A stretch of DNA of 43,536 bases from Purshia tridentata (GCA_003254885.1 QANT01005275.1:1-43536); one strand, 5' to 3'; shown: positions 12,001 through 24,105, numbered from the stretch's first letter. Numbers and translations: made by a program. Notes: generated from the sequence alone by a model not told the origin.

Positions 12001-15000
12001 AGTGTTATCATGTTCTTGTCAGACATGTCTGGAAGATCACCATTATACAGGAAGTATGTGCTGGAATATCAGTTATTTTCCTTGTGCTACTTGTTTGTGT
12101 GAGTTCATTCTATGGAAGTCTGAATCTTCTGGTTTCCCCTCCTTTTTTTCCTGTGTGAAGGGCATTTGTCTTCTTCAGTTCACCTATTTCAAGAGAGTTG
12201 GTGAGTCACATCAAGAAGGATGGAACTGTGTTAACTCGCATAGCTGCATTGAGAGAGGTTGTAGTTCTTTTTCTTGGAATTGTTTATAAATTGATAATTT
12301 TGCAGAACTTTATGTATCAGCCAGTTGTGTCCTTTTTTCCTTCTTGTTGGTTAACAGTTAATCAGTAGATGCTAATTTGGATAAATATGCAGATGAATTT
12401 GGAGTACTTTGCTATAGACAGCCAGGTATGTGGTGCTACTTCAGTAAATTTGTTTAAGCCTGTATGCATTATTTGTAGTCATATTTTTATGAAGTATCTG
12501 TTTTTAAAAGGATCTTCTTCTTTTTTTTGTTGGTTGAGAGCATAGGAAAATTAGTAAGGTACTAGATAGATTGTGACTGCAATCCAAGGTTCAAATGATA
12601 TAAGTTAGACAATGACAGTACCATATGGCTCTTTTGGCACCTTATTTTGCCAACAATTTACGATTATCGGTGCACTTGTGGGATTTGAGTGCAGATTTAC
12701 ACATTTTTATCATGATGAATAATGTTTGCTGGCTTCTTTAGTCAAAGTTTTACTTGAATTCATTACAGTTCTTTTGTCTTTCAGATGCTATGCTGTGTTC
12801 AGAGATTGTAAATAGTTTTTTTTTTTAGTTCAACATTGTGCAGTACTTTGTAGTCAAGGTGTAGCCTAGTTCATAGCCACACCCCTCCTCTAGAAAGGAG
12901 ATCTTAAATTCAAATTCCCTCAAATTCCCTCTTACCCAAATGTTTTAGCTTGTGAAAAAGAAAGAAAACTTGTGCAGTACTTTATATGGGTTTCCTACAT
13001 TGAGTGAATGATAGGAACCCTGGATGCGACCGGTCCACTACACTACCATATTAACTACGGCCCAGATTTGTCAGCCCAACTTACATGCTATAAGTAATAC
13101 ACATTGTTTTGCTGGAAACTATTTCCGCTGTAATTAGATTAATTAATTCCCACATTCTTAGGGATTCTTTTAGCATTAGCTTTTGCTAAAGACTAATACA
13201 TTTTATCATTACCACCCAACATTTTTACATTTATGGCCTTCTTATTGTAAAATTTCTAATTTTACATACTCCACAATTCCTTTGTTAATTGAACTTGTAA
13301 TTAATATCCAATTTATTATAAAGTTTATATTAATCTATTTCATATAACAGAACGAAGATTTTACACAAGTCTTCTTGGAAATGTATATGTTAGATTTTTT
13401 TTCGAATAGTCAATCAGTGATGTGTGTTTTCCTTCTTTAGGTTGTATTTTTATGTTCACCTTGATGATTTGCATTGTTTGCTTAAGCTGGAACCAGAAAG
13501 TAGACCCTTTTTTACGTTTGAGTATTTGATTATTGTCAAGACAATTTTTTATGTTTAAATGATAAAAGAATACACGCCACATAAATACTTCTAGAGTTCG
13601 TATAATTTAAATATAAGAGCTCAACAAATGTTCCTGAATATTTTACAGTTATTTTTGTCAAAAACAAAGGTTCATTGTTTTTCTAATCTGTGATATTCTT
13701 TGCACAGTGTTTTATTACCAACAACGAGAGGGCTTTAGAGGAGCTTTATGGGGATGAGGAAGACTCACGCAAAGGTGTTGCATGCTTGAATGTGATGGCT
13801 GCTCGGGTTGCCACAGTTTTTGCTTCCTTAAGGGTACATGTTATAATGATTTTATATTTTGATTGAAGAATGAATATTTTGTGAAAATTTACTGAAGCAC
13901 CCATTTGTATTTAATTTCCTAGGAATTTCCTTTTGTGCGCTACCGAGCTGCCAAGTCACTTGATGCCACCACCATGACCACTTTTCGCGATTTAATTCCT
14001 ACAAAGCTTGCTGCTGGGGTCTGGGATTGTCTCATGAAATATAAGAAAACAATTCCAAACTTTCCTGAGACAGAAACCTGCGAGTTGCTTATCCTTGACA
14101 GATCTGTAGATCAGGTTTTTAGGTGCATGTGTTGGTTATAAATACATATCATGCTTATTGCGTCCTTGTCTTTATTATTATAATGAATATTCTTATCTGA
14201 ATTTCAGATTGCACCTGTTATACATGAATGGACATATGATGCCATGTGTCATGACTTATTAAATATGGACGGAAATAAATATGTGCATGAGGTAACTTGC
14301 AACGTCCATTTCTTTACTTATGCTTTTGAAATTTGTATTTATCTCTTTTGGATACTTCATCACAGGATTTTATATACAGGTTCCAAGCAAAACTGGTACA
14401 CTTGAGAAAAAAGAGGTTCTTTTAGAGGATCATGATCCTGTCTGGCTTGAGCTTCGCCATGCTCATATAGCATATGTATGTCCTGTGCATATTCTTATCT
14501 TTGGGGTTTTTGCTTGCATAACATTAGTTCTTTCTTTATTTTTTATTTTTTCTAAATCACAAATAACCTTGTCAGGCTAGTGAACGGTTGCATGAGAAAA
14601 TGACCAACTTTGTATCGAAGAATAAGGCTGCACAACTTCATGGTTCAAGGTTCGTGTATACTCTTAAAACTTCATAACCCACATACCACTTGTTTTTTAA
14701 ATGAATTTTTACTGTTTTCCTGCCTGTTTCCTTTTTCTACTGATTGAATCATCAGTTAATGTGTAAATGTCTTTTTAAAGTTTGAAGCTTATGCAAGCTC
14801 ATTTGTTATGTCAGTTCCCATCTTATTCTGTTTCTCACCTAAAAGTTCACCTGTTATATAGAGATTCTCGTGAACTATCTACGAGGGACTTGCAAAAGAT
14901 GGTTCAAGCATTGCCACAATATAGTGAACAAATCGACAAGCTCTCCCTTCATGTAGAGGTTAGTTCTTCAATAGAATATCTAATTTGAAACCTTTTTATT

Positions 15001-18000
15001 CATAAAATTCTAATAAGTTGGCATTTAAACTTCCAGTTAAAGTAGTTAAGTTGCTATTTAGTGTTTATTAAGACAACTTATGACAGTGTAACCATATTTG
15101 AAGTTCATTTTTTAAATTCAATTATCTAATAAGGTTCTTAAATAAGAACATGTTTCACAGCTGTTAAATGAAATAAGAACAACTTATATGTTTTTTATTT
15201 GTTACACATAACCAATTATTCTTTTGCCACTTACATTGCTTAGTTGCAACCTTTGTCCGAATCTGAATTTTCTTGTTTTCCAATATCCCATTGGGAAAGA
15301 TATGTTGCCTTTGTATACAAGGCTTCATTTTTACCTGACAGAGAAACAAATAAGTAGCTCAAATTTCTGTCATACACTGAAATACTAAATAGAAATATAA
15401 CAACATGGAGTAAGAATCACCTCAGAAGTGATAGCATATCGAATGAATGAGAAAATTCAAGCTGTTGACTTTGAGCATGGCAACCATGGCTTTAGGCAAA
15501 TTTGTTTTATTGCTTCAGATTGCAGGGAAGATTAACAGAATTATCAGGGAGCTTGAGCTTCAGGACCTTGGGCAGCTGGAGCAGGATCTTGTTTTTGGAG
15601 ATGCAGGAATGAAAGATGTGATCAATTTTTTGAGGGAAAAACGTGTAAGAAACTATAGAAGTATATATATATGGGTGAGCCAGACTCCTTGTCATTATCT
15701 TTAATAAAAAACATATACTGTTTTTATGCAGGATACAACTGGTGAAAATAAGTTGCGCTTGCTGATGATTCTTGCAGCCATTTATCCTGAGAAATTTGAG
15801 GGTGAGAAGGGTCTCAGTCTGCTGAAGGTTTGTACCACCCAAGATCAATCAGTATATCTAATCTTCGTCAAGTTTTCATTTGTGGTAATGCTCTTTGTTT
15901 TCAGTTAGCAGAATTACCACCCGATGATTTGAATGCTGTGAATAACATGAGATTGCTCGGGGGTTCATCAGATACCAAAAAAAGCTCAACAGGAACTTTT
16001 TCTCTGAAGTTTGATATTCATAATAAGGTGAATGTATTTATTAGATGCTTATTGAGTTCTTTCGATCAGTTGATCAATATCTAACAAGAAGCTATTAAGT
16101 TTTCAGAAGAAACGTGCAGCTAGGAAAGAACGTCCAAGTGAAGAACATACATGGAAGCTTTCACGCTTTTATCCCATTATAGAGGTACCTTTCAGTTGGT
16201 TTTCTTTTTACAGTTCTAACTTCTCAGTATACTTGCAATGATTGTGATACCCATTATTAAGTGTCATATGATTGGAGCACCTTTGTAAAAATATTTTGGT
16301 TTATAGTACTACTTCCAACTCTCTAAAATATTCCTTTGTACAGTTCTAACTTCTAAGTATATGTGCAATGATTGTGCTATCCATTGTTAACTGTCATATG
16401 ATTGGAGCACTATGTAAAATATGTTGGTTTATGGTACTGCTTCCAAATCTCTAAAATATTTGGTTCCTGTTTTGGGGACAATCAAAGGAAATATAAATGA
16501 GTAGCTTGTCATTTAATTTGATGAATCACAGAACCAAAGATAAGGTACTGGTACATATTTATAATTGCTGACCTCAAGACAATTTGAGGTTTTCATTTTG
16601 TTCTTAATTTATAATGCCTTAATGAGTAGGCATCCAATAATGACCAAATTATCCTAAATAGAAGGTTTAAAAATCAAGTACTGTATATACTTCTATGTTG
16701 GGGTGGCAGTGGACGGTATTATTTGATAGTAGTGCTGTTTGTTAAACTAGAGAAGGACTTGAACTGTCTCTTAGAAGTTAGTATGTAAATGGAGTCTAGG
16801 CTGCAAAATTCCATATATTCCTCTATAATGTTTTCTTGGTATTCAATGGAGCATACATGTAACATTTGTTTGCTGGTGAAATTCACATGGAGAAATATTG
16901 TAAGTAATGAGACCTTTCTTGCATCATAAATTTACCATCATATAAAGAGAATAATTAAGGGCTCCATCTTATAATCAACACAGCATCATATTGTGATAGA
17001 ATGAGTCTATCATGTAACTCCCTTTCAATTATCAACGCAGCAGAGTTGTGAATTACCATATCCACAATTTTCTCTTCTTTTAGGAACTTTTAGAAAAACT
17101 TAACAAAGGTGAACTGTCAAAGGAAGATTATCCATGCTTGAATGATCCAAGTCCATCTTTTCATGGAACGCCTGTGGCATCTATACAGCAACCTCCAGCT
17201 GCTCATTCAATGAGATCAAGACGGACACCAACATGGGCCCGGCCGCGGAATTCTGATGATGGGTATTCAAGGTATCTTGTCCCTTTACTTGTGCGTGCAG
17301 CTGAGTTGTCTGTTCAGCTCACTTAATAATTTTGTATTTTGGACCTAAGTTGTCATTTTTCTGTCTGTCCATCGGTTTTCTTCTATTCCTTGGTGTGTTG
17401 TTAAATCTAAAGTTTTGCTTGGTCAAGAAACTCAAAATAATCAGAGCTGCTTGTCAGACTCGTGCATTTTGGAAATCTGCCTTAAATATAAAAGCTCTAT
17501 TTTCCCTTGCAATGATTAATTTTTTTCCCGCTGCCTATAGTGACTCAGTATTAAGACATGCATCTAGTGATTTCAAGAAGATGGGGCAACGCATATTTGT
17601 AGTTATAGTTGGTGGAGCTACTAGATCAGAGGTACGAAAGTGTTCCATTTCTCTCTTTTCTAGCTTATTTAGCTCTTATAAGATACTTATCCAAAAAGAA
17701 AAAAAGCTTATAAAATGTGTTTCATTTTCAGCTTAGGGTTTGCCACAAGCTCTCAGCTAAGCTGAAGAGGGAAATTGTTTTGGGCTCCTCGTGTCTTGAT
17801 GATCCTGCGCCTTTTATTACGGTAATAAACTTAGTTTTGGTCTTCAAAGCTTTGACTTTTTGTATTATTCCATACAAGCATCCCCTACCATCCTCTATAT
17901 CAAGCAGTTGTTTTAAAAATGATGGTGGTTGGTTTTTGATTTGCAGAAACTGAAAATGATGACAGCAAATGAGCTCTCATTGGATGATCTTCAGATCTGA
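9046..18000 (+). CDS. SEC1A: Sec1/Munc18 protein, KEULE/SEC1A type
   Basis: Twenty-one exons, 662 aa: 9046-9118, 9646-9704, 10387-10468, 11081-11159, 12003-12053, 12161-12257, 12393-12425, 13708-13833, 13923-14114, 14208-14291, 14380-14475, 14576-14649, 14862-14958, 15519-15644, 15732-15827, 15905-16027, 16107-16184, 17084-17271, 17541-17631, 17732-17821, 17947-18000. All introns are GT-AG and codon phase closes at every join. SM proteins bind syntaxin-type SNAREs and drive vesicle fusion; KEULE does this at the cell plate in cytokinesis and in root hair growth. Family motifs read from the exons include [104 protein letters not shown] and the C-terminal SLDDLQI. Length is close to Arabidopsis KEULE (about 666 aa). 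Wording in the middle and end ([15 protein letters not shown]) leans to SEC1A over KEULE, from memory. Two residues look unusual: Cys before FITNNERAL and Tyr in HIAYASERL. Confidence 0.95.
11480..11660. repeat. possible LTR-retrotransposon fragment in Sec1 intron 4
   Basis: Inside intron 4 (11160-12002) is a stretch with phrases typical of plant LTR-element junctions: 'gatattagagc', which resembles the TATCAGAGC primer-binding-site region complementary to initiator tRNA-Met, then 'cacgtgaggggg' and 'cacatcctaacaactcaagc'. A second partial 'catcctaacaa' occurs at about 11528. No LTR pair, target duplication or coding region is visible, so it is at best a decayed fragment. Confidence 0.35.
12850..12969 (+). 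mobile_element. tRNA-derived SINE in Sec1 intron 7
   Basis: A 120-bp insert in intron 7 (12426-13707) is bracketed by a perfect 14-bp direct repeat, ttgtgcagtacttt, at 12836-12849 and 12970-12983. The interior begins with a degenerate Pol III A box ('gtgtagcctagttca'). About 45 bases on comes a degenerate B box ('aaattcaaattcc'; consensus GGTTCRANNCC). It ends in an A-rich tail (aaaaagaaagaaaa). Long target duplications, a tRNA-like head and an A-rich tail on the + strand are the hallmarks of a SINE mobilised by LINE machinery. The duplicated flanks are identical, so the insertion is not ancient. The gene's splice sites are not disturbed. Confidence 0.8.
16211..16465. repeat. 130-bp tandem duplication in Sec1 intron 17
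   Basis: A segment starting 'cagttctaacttct' at 16211 is repeated starting at 16341, period 130 bases. The two copies share landmarks in order: 'gcaatgattgtg', 'tgtcatatgattggagcac', 'ttggtttat', and 'ctctaaaatatt'. Copies differ at scattered bases and by short indels. The repeat lies wholly within the 899-base intron 17 and does not touch an exon. Confidence 0.85.
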
Positions 18001-19089
18001 ATGTGGTTCTGATGGGTTACCAATCCAATTTGTAATCATAGATGCATGCATCATCTCATTGTATCCATTATTCTTTATAACCCTTTTTAAACATTCAATG
18101 TAAGGCCCTGCCTGCCTCTTGGATTAGCAGGGGCGCTCTGGCACATTCTAGATGGAGGAGATTAGGCTCCTTGTTGGTTCCTGTATTATATTGACATACC
18201 GAAGCCAGTTTAAGATAATTTCAGTTCAGATTTTGTATAGTTAAACTTTTGGCATGTTTGCGAAGATTTCTTAAAGCCTCAAAGTGCAACCCTGGTTTTC
18301 AATTTTTGTAGTGATATCACCATAAAATTCTTTGCTTACAATCGACGGCACTTTTTAATTGGAAAGCAAAGTGCTTGTGTAAATGATAAGTCGCAGTTTT
18401 TTCTTTTTCTTTTTTTTTTAAATTTTTTTTATACCTTTTTTTCTGTGAACTTCTTGAAGTTCCCTTCTCAAGCTTGCAATTGACAAAGATATTTTCGGCA
18501 CCTATACTCAGCACCTGAAGATCCAATAGTAATTCTCAGCGGGTGATATAACTTATAGACACGTTCATTGAGGAAAGTGAAAGGTTAAGCTTTCTTCATC
18601 AATGAGTAAAATTCTATGATATAACTGCTGACTCAGCCATTGTAATGTAGATGTTCTCCATAATTGAATTACTTACACTAACAATGTTACCTTGGATTGG
18701 ATAATGTAGCTAGCAACATTTCTCTGGTATAATAAACATCTGAGATGAGAATGAGATACTAGCCATTTCATGTTTCAAAAGCAGTGACAGACGAACTGTA
18801 CAAATAAGGGGGTTTCGAGAAATGAATTTACAAAAAAAGTAAAAAGTAATGGAAAAGAGAGGAAAGAAATCCAGTATTGAATTGAGTAACAACACCTAAT
18901 ACTAATAATGCAACTTCGAGGGAATTCTGACAGCTTGGAACAAAGGTTGTCTTCTGTAAAGGTCTGCAACTCCACCTATCCTTCTAAACTATGCCTTCTG
19001 GCGACGAATAATGCTATCAATACGAAGCCATAAGCAACAATTCTGCATGCTACTTAAGAAGTTCACTTCAAGTGCCCAAAGTACACTTA
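18001..19089. other. 3' region shared by convergent Sec1 and photolyase genes
   Basis: The stop codons of the two genes face each other across 1089 bases, so both 3' UTRs and polyadenylation sites lie here. A run of T and A at about 18398-18443 could serve either strand. I see no gene in it. Several ATAA-type signals are present on both strands but I cannot say which are used. Confidence 0.5.
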
Positions 19090-22014
19090 CTAGCTGCAGA
19101 GTTCCTTTGCCTTTCTACTGAGAAGCAGGTCTTCTGCTTTTCTCTTCTTGGTTTCAGCAAGCCTCTTCACATAGGCAATGTATCCATCCACATCAAATTT
19201 TCTTTTGCAGCCTGCATAGTTCATGTAGCGTATTTTCCCAAAAATTGGTCGTTCCTTCCAACCCTGAAATGCCATATCAGACGACCCAATTAGAGAGATA
19301 GTCATTCTAAATTCAATGTGATTTACAAACATGTCCATGGAATCCAGGTCCACATACGATCAAATAATTTCAGTACATTCAGTTTTCTACAGAAAGACTC
19401 AATTACTCAAAAGCACTATGGTGTTATATGACTTAAAAATGGAGGACATATAATAGTGAGATAAACAGCAGAAGTGATCTATGCCTACAAATTGTTTTAA
19501 ATTTCACTGCACTAAAAAGGACCAAAGGACACAAACCTGGTCGTGAACGCCACATATTGACCACATGCAACCAACATATCCATTCGGATCCCTTCCATCT
19601 ATTTCATACTGCAAGAAGAGTTACCAGCCAAAGAATGTAGGTGAAAATTTGGTAACCACCTACATAAAAGCATAATAGAATTGTAGTTATGTATACCTTG
19701 TTATTTAAATATATGGATATTTCAAGGGCTTCTTGAGGTCCTCTTGTCCACTCAAGAATCTTCTTTGCCCAATACATCCTGCAGATGATTTTTATATTCT
19801 CGTTAGGTATGAAAATTCAGAAAGTAAAATAATTAACGAAATTTGCTCATGACAGAAAACATTACTAACAATTAAACATTGGCAAGTGAAATGAGATAAT
19901 CAAAAAGTGAATCCAACTATGAATCCATAATCTTTTTTTTTTTTGGATAAAGATCAAACCATAATAATTCAGTGGTAATCCACAAAGTTTTCAAATATCA
20001 GAAAGCATTAAGAAAACCCTGAGCAGAAAAGTAAGCCATTAAACCATGAAGAGAATATCAAAAGGTTACTTGCCGCATAAAACCATGCATCTTCCCATAA
20101 TAAACCATCTCCAATTGAGAGGCATTCCAGAGCTGAAAGTCAGGAGCACAAGAAATAGGTCAGTAGAAATTGATACAGCAGACAACCCAAAGATATATAA
20201 CTGAGTTGACACACAAATACATAATAATCTTCATAAAGCGTAGATCTTAGTTATATAAAGGTTGAAAACAGCAAGTGGTAGGAAAACCAGTGAACATTCA
20301 GATAATTCAAAAATCTCCTTTTGGATACATAAAAAAATTAATCATAAAAGAAGAGAACCCAGAGAATCACTTACAGGATCAGCTGTTTGTGCCTTCTCCA
20401 TTTGCTCCCTCCTGCAATTTAAAATTTTCAACATTGTTACACTGTTCATAACCATCACTTCAAAAACAACAATCACCAGAGACCAACAAAGAAAAACCAA
20501 TTTACTGACGTGTAAATATGTTCTCTCTTATCAGAAGCATGGTCCATCAAGGTCTTACGTGCCCATTCCCATGCCCCTTGTATTGAATCATAATAAGGCT
20601 GGTAGAAGCAGAAGTTATCAGCAAGTTCTCTGCGCACAATCAACTCCTCTATAAATGCATCGACTGCCTTAAAATTTAAAATAGCATATGGAATCAGGAG
20701 ATTAAGCAATATAGCCATGTGGAAAAAAAAAAATTACAAAAGCAAGAGTAGAATTAATAAGACATGACCGCTAACTGCACCTGGTTCTAAGTGCTATGGG
20801 CAAAGTTACATGAAAAATAAGGCAAATGCAGAAACAAAAACAAATCACAGAGTCCTTCTTCAACTAGATTAAAAATAGATAAGGCATAACCAGAATTTGA
20901 CATCACTAACCTGGGGAGAAAGGTTCCGGACTCTATGTGCCTCTAAGGCACATCTCTGTGCAGATATTTGCCCAAAATGCAAATATGGCGAAAGACCAGA
21001 AATCCCTCTTGGTTTCAAAGGGTTATTCCGGTCTGACGAATAACCCTTCAACCTTTTCGTCAAGAACCCATTTTTGCTACCCATCAAAACTTCCATGGCC
21101 GCCTTTTCTCCCGGTTCGCACCAATCAATTTCAGGAACTTCTACTCCTTTCCTAATCGTACACAAGGACAACATCAACAATAGAATCACCAATAATTCCA
21201 ACTCACGTCAACCAAAAATAAATTACGCCTAACCTTAAAACTTCATCAATAAGGCCATTCCAGTCAATCAACTGACTTGTGCCGACCCATTTTCTAACTG
21301 GTGGTTGCAGCGTAGGAAATTCAATAAGGTACTCACAAAGCCTTTTATTTATCCTACTCCTTATAGTCCTAGCACTATACTCCAACTTCTCTGATGCTGC
21401 CCAAATGGGCACCACATTGTGGGCATCAACTTCATGTATGGTCACAAAATCACTAACCCTCTTGCAAATGTCCTCTTTACATTTCTGAACTTCCCTCAAG
21501 GGCGAGAAGTCTGTTACTAAAAGTGAAGCCCCACATTCTCTCACAAATTTGGTTATAGTCTCCTCCGCTTCTCCCTTTGTGTTAAAATCCAAACAGGGTA
21601 ACAATCATTTTCCAATTTTCACGGAAGCCAAACACAAACAGAGTACAAATGCCAAAAAATAAAAACCAAATGGCTGTTTCAAAAATACGATGACTGACTT
21701 ACCCGGAAAAGAAAAAAGGGAATTTGGGACGATTCTTCAAGATCACGATGCAATTGTCGCAAACCCCTCAGCATAAACCCTAAATGGCGGGCTTTGGCGC
21801 CAAGAAACTGATCAAACAGATTGAACGCCACGGCCACGGGGACATGGGCCTTGTTGGCCTGCTCAACGGCGTGGATCAAGGCCCAATTGTCTTTGACCCG
21901 TTGGTCCCTGAACATCCAGTAAACTACGGGACCCACCTTTTGATCGGCCACGTTATGCCCTTCCTTCAGAACCCGAACCCGACCCAATTGAACGGAGATG
22001 GAGTTTCCCGCCAT
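19090..22014 (-). CDS. PHR1: class II CPD photolyase
   Basis: Nine exons on the minus strand, 491 aa: 22014-21703, 21574-21234, 21151-20911, 20667-20510, 20411-20375, 20132-20074, 19778-19697, 19608-19537, 19263-19090. The enzyme uses FAD and near-UV/blue light to split cyclobutane pyrimidine dimers; the Arabidopsis counterpart is PHR1/UVR2 (about 496 aa). Both class II signatures are present: [15 protein letters not shown] at about 303-317 and [20 protein letters not shown] at about 430-449. Other conserved stretches are [13 protein letters not shown] near the start, [15 protein letters not shown] and [17 protein letters not shown] basic KKRK at 473-476 is a candidate nuclear localisation signal. 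Intron 6 (19779-20073) has a GC-AG border: the exon ends ...CG before GCAAGT and the next exon supplies G, restoring Arg-Met-Tyr-Trp. The usual GT reading would break the frame. The start chosen begins [14 protein letters not shown], aligned with the family start; an ATG 62 codons upstream is also in frame. Confidence 0.96.
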
Positions 22015-22200
22015 GGAAGAGTGATTATATATGAGGAAGAACGGAAGCAGACGGTGGTTGCTAACGTGCGCAGAAGGTGTACGGATAATGTGGGTTAAGA
22101 GAGACAGAGACAAAGACAGAGTAAGGACGGGAAGGTACGAAATAGAGAAGAAAAAATGGAGGGAAACCAAACGGTTACAGTTGTGGTTTTGAAAGGACAT
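22015..22200 (-). promoter_or_regulatory. 5' leader of photolyase with in-frame upstream ATG
   Basis: On the minus strand an ATG at 22200 opens 62 codons that run without a stop into the photolyase start at 22014. The predicted extension has no Asp or Glu, is rich in Ser, Leu, Phe and His, and contains a hydrophobic run. It could be an organelle-targeting or membrane-inserting extension made from a longer transcript. It could equally be a pyrimidine-rich leader that lacks stops by chance, since such leaders encode Ser, Leu and Phe. Confidence 0.4.
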
Positions 22201-23654
22201 ACGTGGATTAATTACAGCCTGAGATTAGTAGTAATATAGTTGGTTTAGGTTTTGGGCTTGTATGACCGGCTCAAGATAACTTCTCTGCTCCTCAAGCTGG
22301 GTTTGGGCTTTGGGCTTCACGGAATAACACAGTAGTAAACTAGTAATCGCCTTTTCTTTTTCTTTTTTAAGAAAAAAAAGAAGCTATTCTTTTATTTCCA
22401 AGATACAGATTTTGTTCAGAACTCATATTACCAATTTACCATACATTTGACAGATACTGATAAGATGCCTATCAAAAGCACTACCCCTTTTTTTTCTTTT
22501 TCTTTTTTTTTTTCTTAGACTTTATTTTCCTATTATTGCTCAAAAGACCATTATAATTTATAATGTCCATGACTAGCTTNTTTTTTTTTTTTTCTCACAT
22601 CGTTTTAAAACCACTCTTATGAGATCCCAATTTTTGTGCCTCAATCAACGCATACATTCTTTTCAATATAATAGTATGTCTTTCAATAATTGGAGATTAT
22701 ATATGGTATTAGTGTTCAACCCATTTGGAGTGTATAATCTAAAAAATTAATATGATATTGCTAATGAGTTAAACTATTTTGCTCTGAATTAATAACACTC
22801 AAGTACTTACACTAATCCGTATTTTATTTATTTATTTTGTTGGACAAAATTAAACAACATCAACATAATGAGGGTTTTTTTTCCATACTATTTTATATAT
22901 GGGTTGGTTGGAAATTCAACTTCTAATGATACAACTTGACTCATTTTAATTTTAACTTCTAATAATAGTATATGTATATATATATACAACTTGACTGATG
23001 TTAACTTCTAGTAATTAATACAACTTGACTCATTTTAAAATTCTGGCACTCGTGCTTTGTTCATTTTTGTAGCTTGTCTAGTGTAACACACTAGCAATTC
23101 TGGAATACTTGTGTATATTCTAATTGCAGCACGTGGAAAGACAAATATCAAAGATTATAAATTTTTATTGGGCAGAGTCCCACCAAGTTTCTTTTGTGCT
23201 AATTAAGCAATCCAATAGATTGGGAATACATACACCCACCAAATCTTGTTTCCAGATTCTATACAGTGAGTAATAAATTAAAGTGACTAAAGTTGCTGCT
23301 GTGCAGTGAGTACTGATGAGAAACTGGCCATATATATATGGGTAGTTGGGTACCCCCTTATTGAAATGACAACTTTCTTCTACACTGTCATAGCCCAAGG
23401 GGTGTTTGACCTGAGAAAGGTAAAGGGCAATTTTGGGTTTTCCTTTCACTACTCAGTACAAACAAAATTAATGAAGAACACTTAATTCTACCATATATGA
23501 TATATGTGATATATATTATACTATTTCTCATAAATAATGCATACTCAAATGAAAGCCTAATTGACTGCTTAAAAGCCTGAAAAGGAAAAGGTATATTAAA
23601 GGTGATGAATCAAATTATGGTAATTGGTGATTTGGCCCACGATGCTACCAAAAG
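22201..23654. other. intergenic DNA upstream of photolyase
   Basis: AT-rich DNA with several T-rich runs and one undetermined base (n at 22580) just before a poly-T run, where the assembly could not be resolved. Around 22600-22740 are phrases such as 'ggtattagtgttcaaccc' that resemble decayed retroelement sequence. The minus-strand frame at 23165-23449 resembles no protein I know. No gene is supported. Confidence 0.45.
22931..23037. repeat. short direct repeats of 'acaacttgact'
   Basis: The 11-base word acaacttgact occurs at 22931, 22986 and 23020. The first and third are followed by cattttaa, and 'aacttcta' recurs between them. Spacing is irregular (55 and 34 bases), with a short TA tract between. 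It looks like a decayed minisatellite or nested duplication; no function is implied. Confidence 0.6.
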
Positions 23655-23835
23655 TAGGGTGGGTTTGTTTTGGTAACCAATTACGGATTGGTTAGAATCG
23701 ACTACTAAACTAATGTTGGCATAATGGCACAAAACGGAATCGCCACTAAACCACCAGCTATTGGTTACCGACTGTTTCGGTTTCGGTCGATTTAAGAGAG
23801 AAATAGGGAGAGACTGAGAGTATGAGAGTAAGAGA

Positions 23836-23877
23836 GTAAGAGAGAGAGAGAGAGAGAGAGAGTGTGTGTGTGTGTGG
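23836..23877. repeat. compound (GA)n(GT)n microsatellite
   Basis: A run of GA dinucleotides passes directly into a run of GT dinucleotides, inside the hAT-like element. Likely polymorphic in length. Confidence 0.9.
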
Positions 23878-23892
23878 TTTCTGGGTTGGGTG

Positions 23893-24105
23893 GTGCTGCT
23901 AGGTGGTTTTAGGTTAGTGGTCGATAGTGGTGGAGGAAGTGGAGGTGATGGAGGTGGTGGTGCTGTTGGGTAGTTTTAGGTTAGTGGTCGATAGTGGTGG
24001 AGGAAGTGGAGGTGATGGAGGTGGTAGTGCTGCTAGGTGGTTTTAGGTTAGTGGTCGATAGTGGTGGAAGAAGTGGAGGTGATGGAGGTGGTGGTGCTGG
24101 GTTGC
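23893..24105. repeat. 67-bp minisatellite, about three copies
   Basis: The word tcgatagtggtgga recurs at 23921, 23988 and 24055, an exact 67-base period. Each unit carries 'ttttaggttagtgg', 'ggaagtggaggtgatggagg' and 'gtgctg'. Units differ at only a few bases, for example ctaggtggtttt against ttgggtagtttt. The unit has no C on the plus strand except in a few positions, making a strongly G/T/A-biased strand. It lies inside the hAT-like element. Confidence 0.9.
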
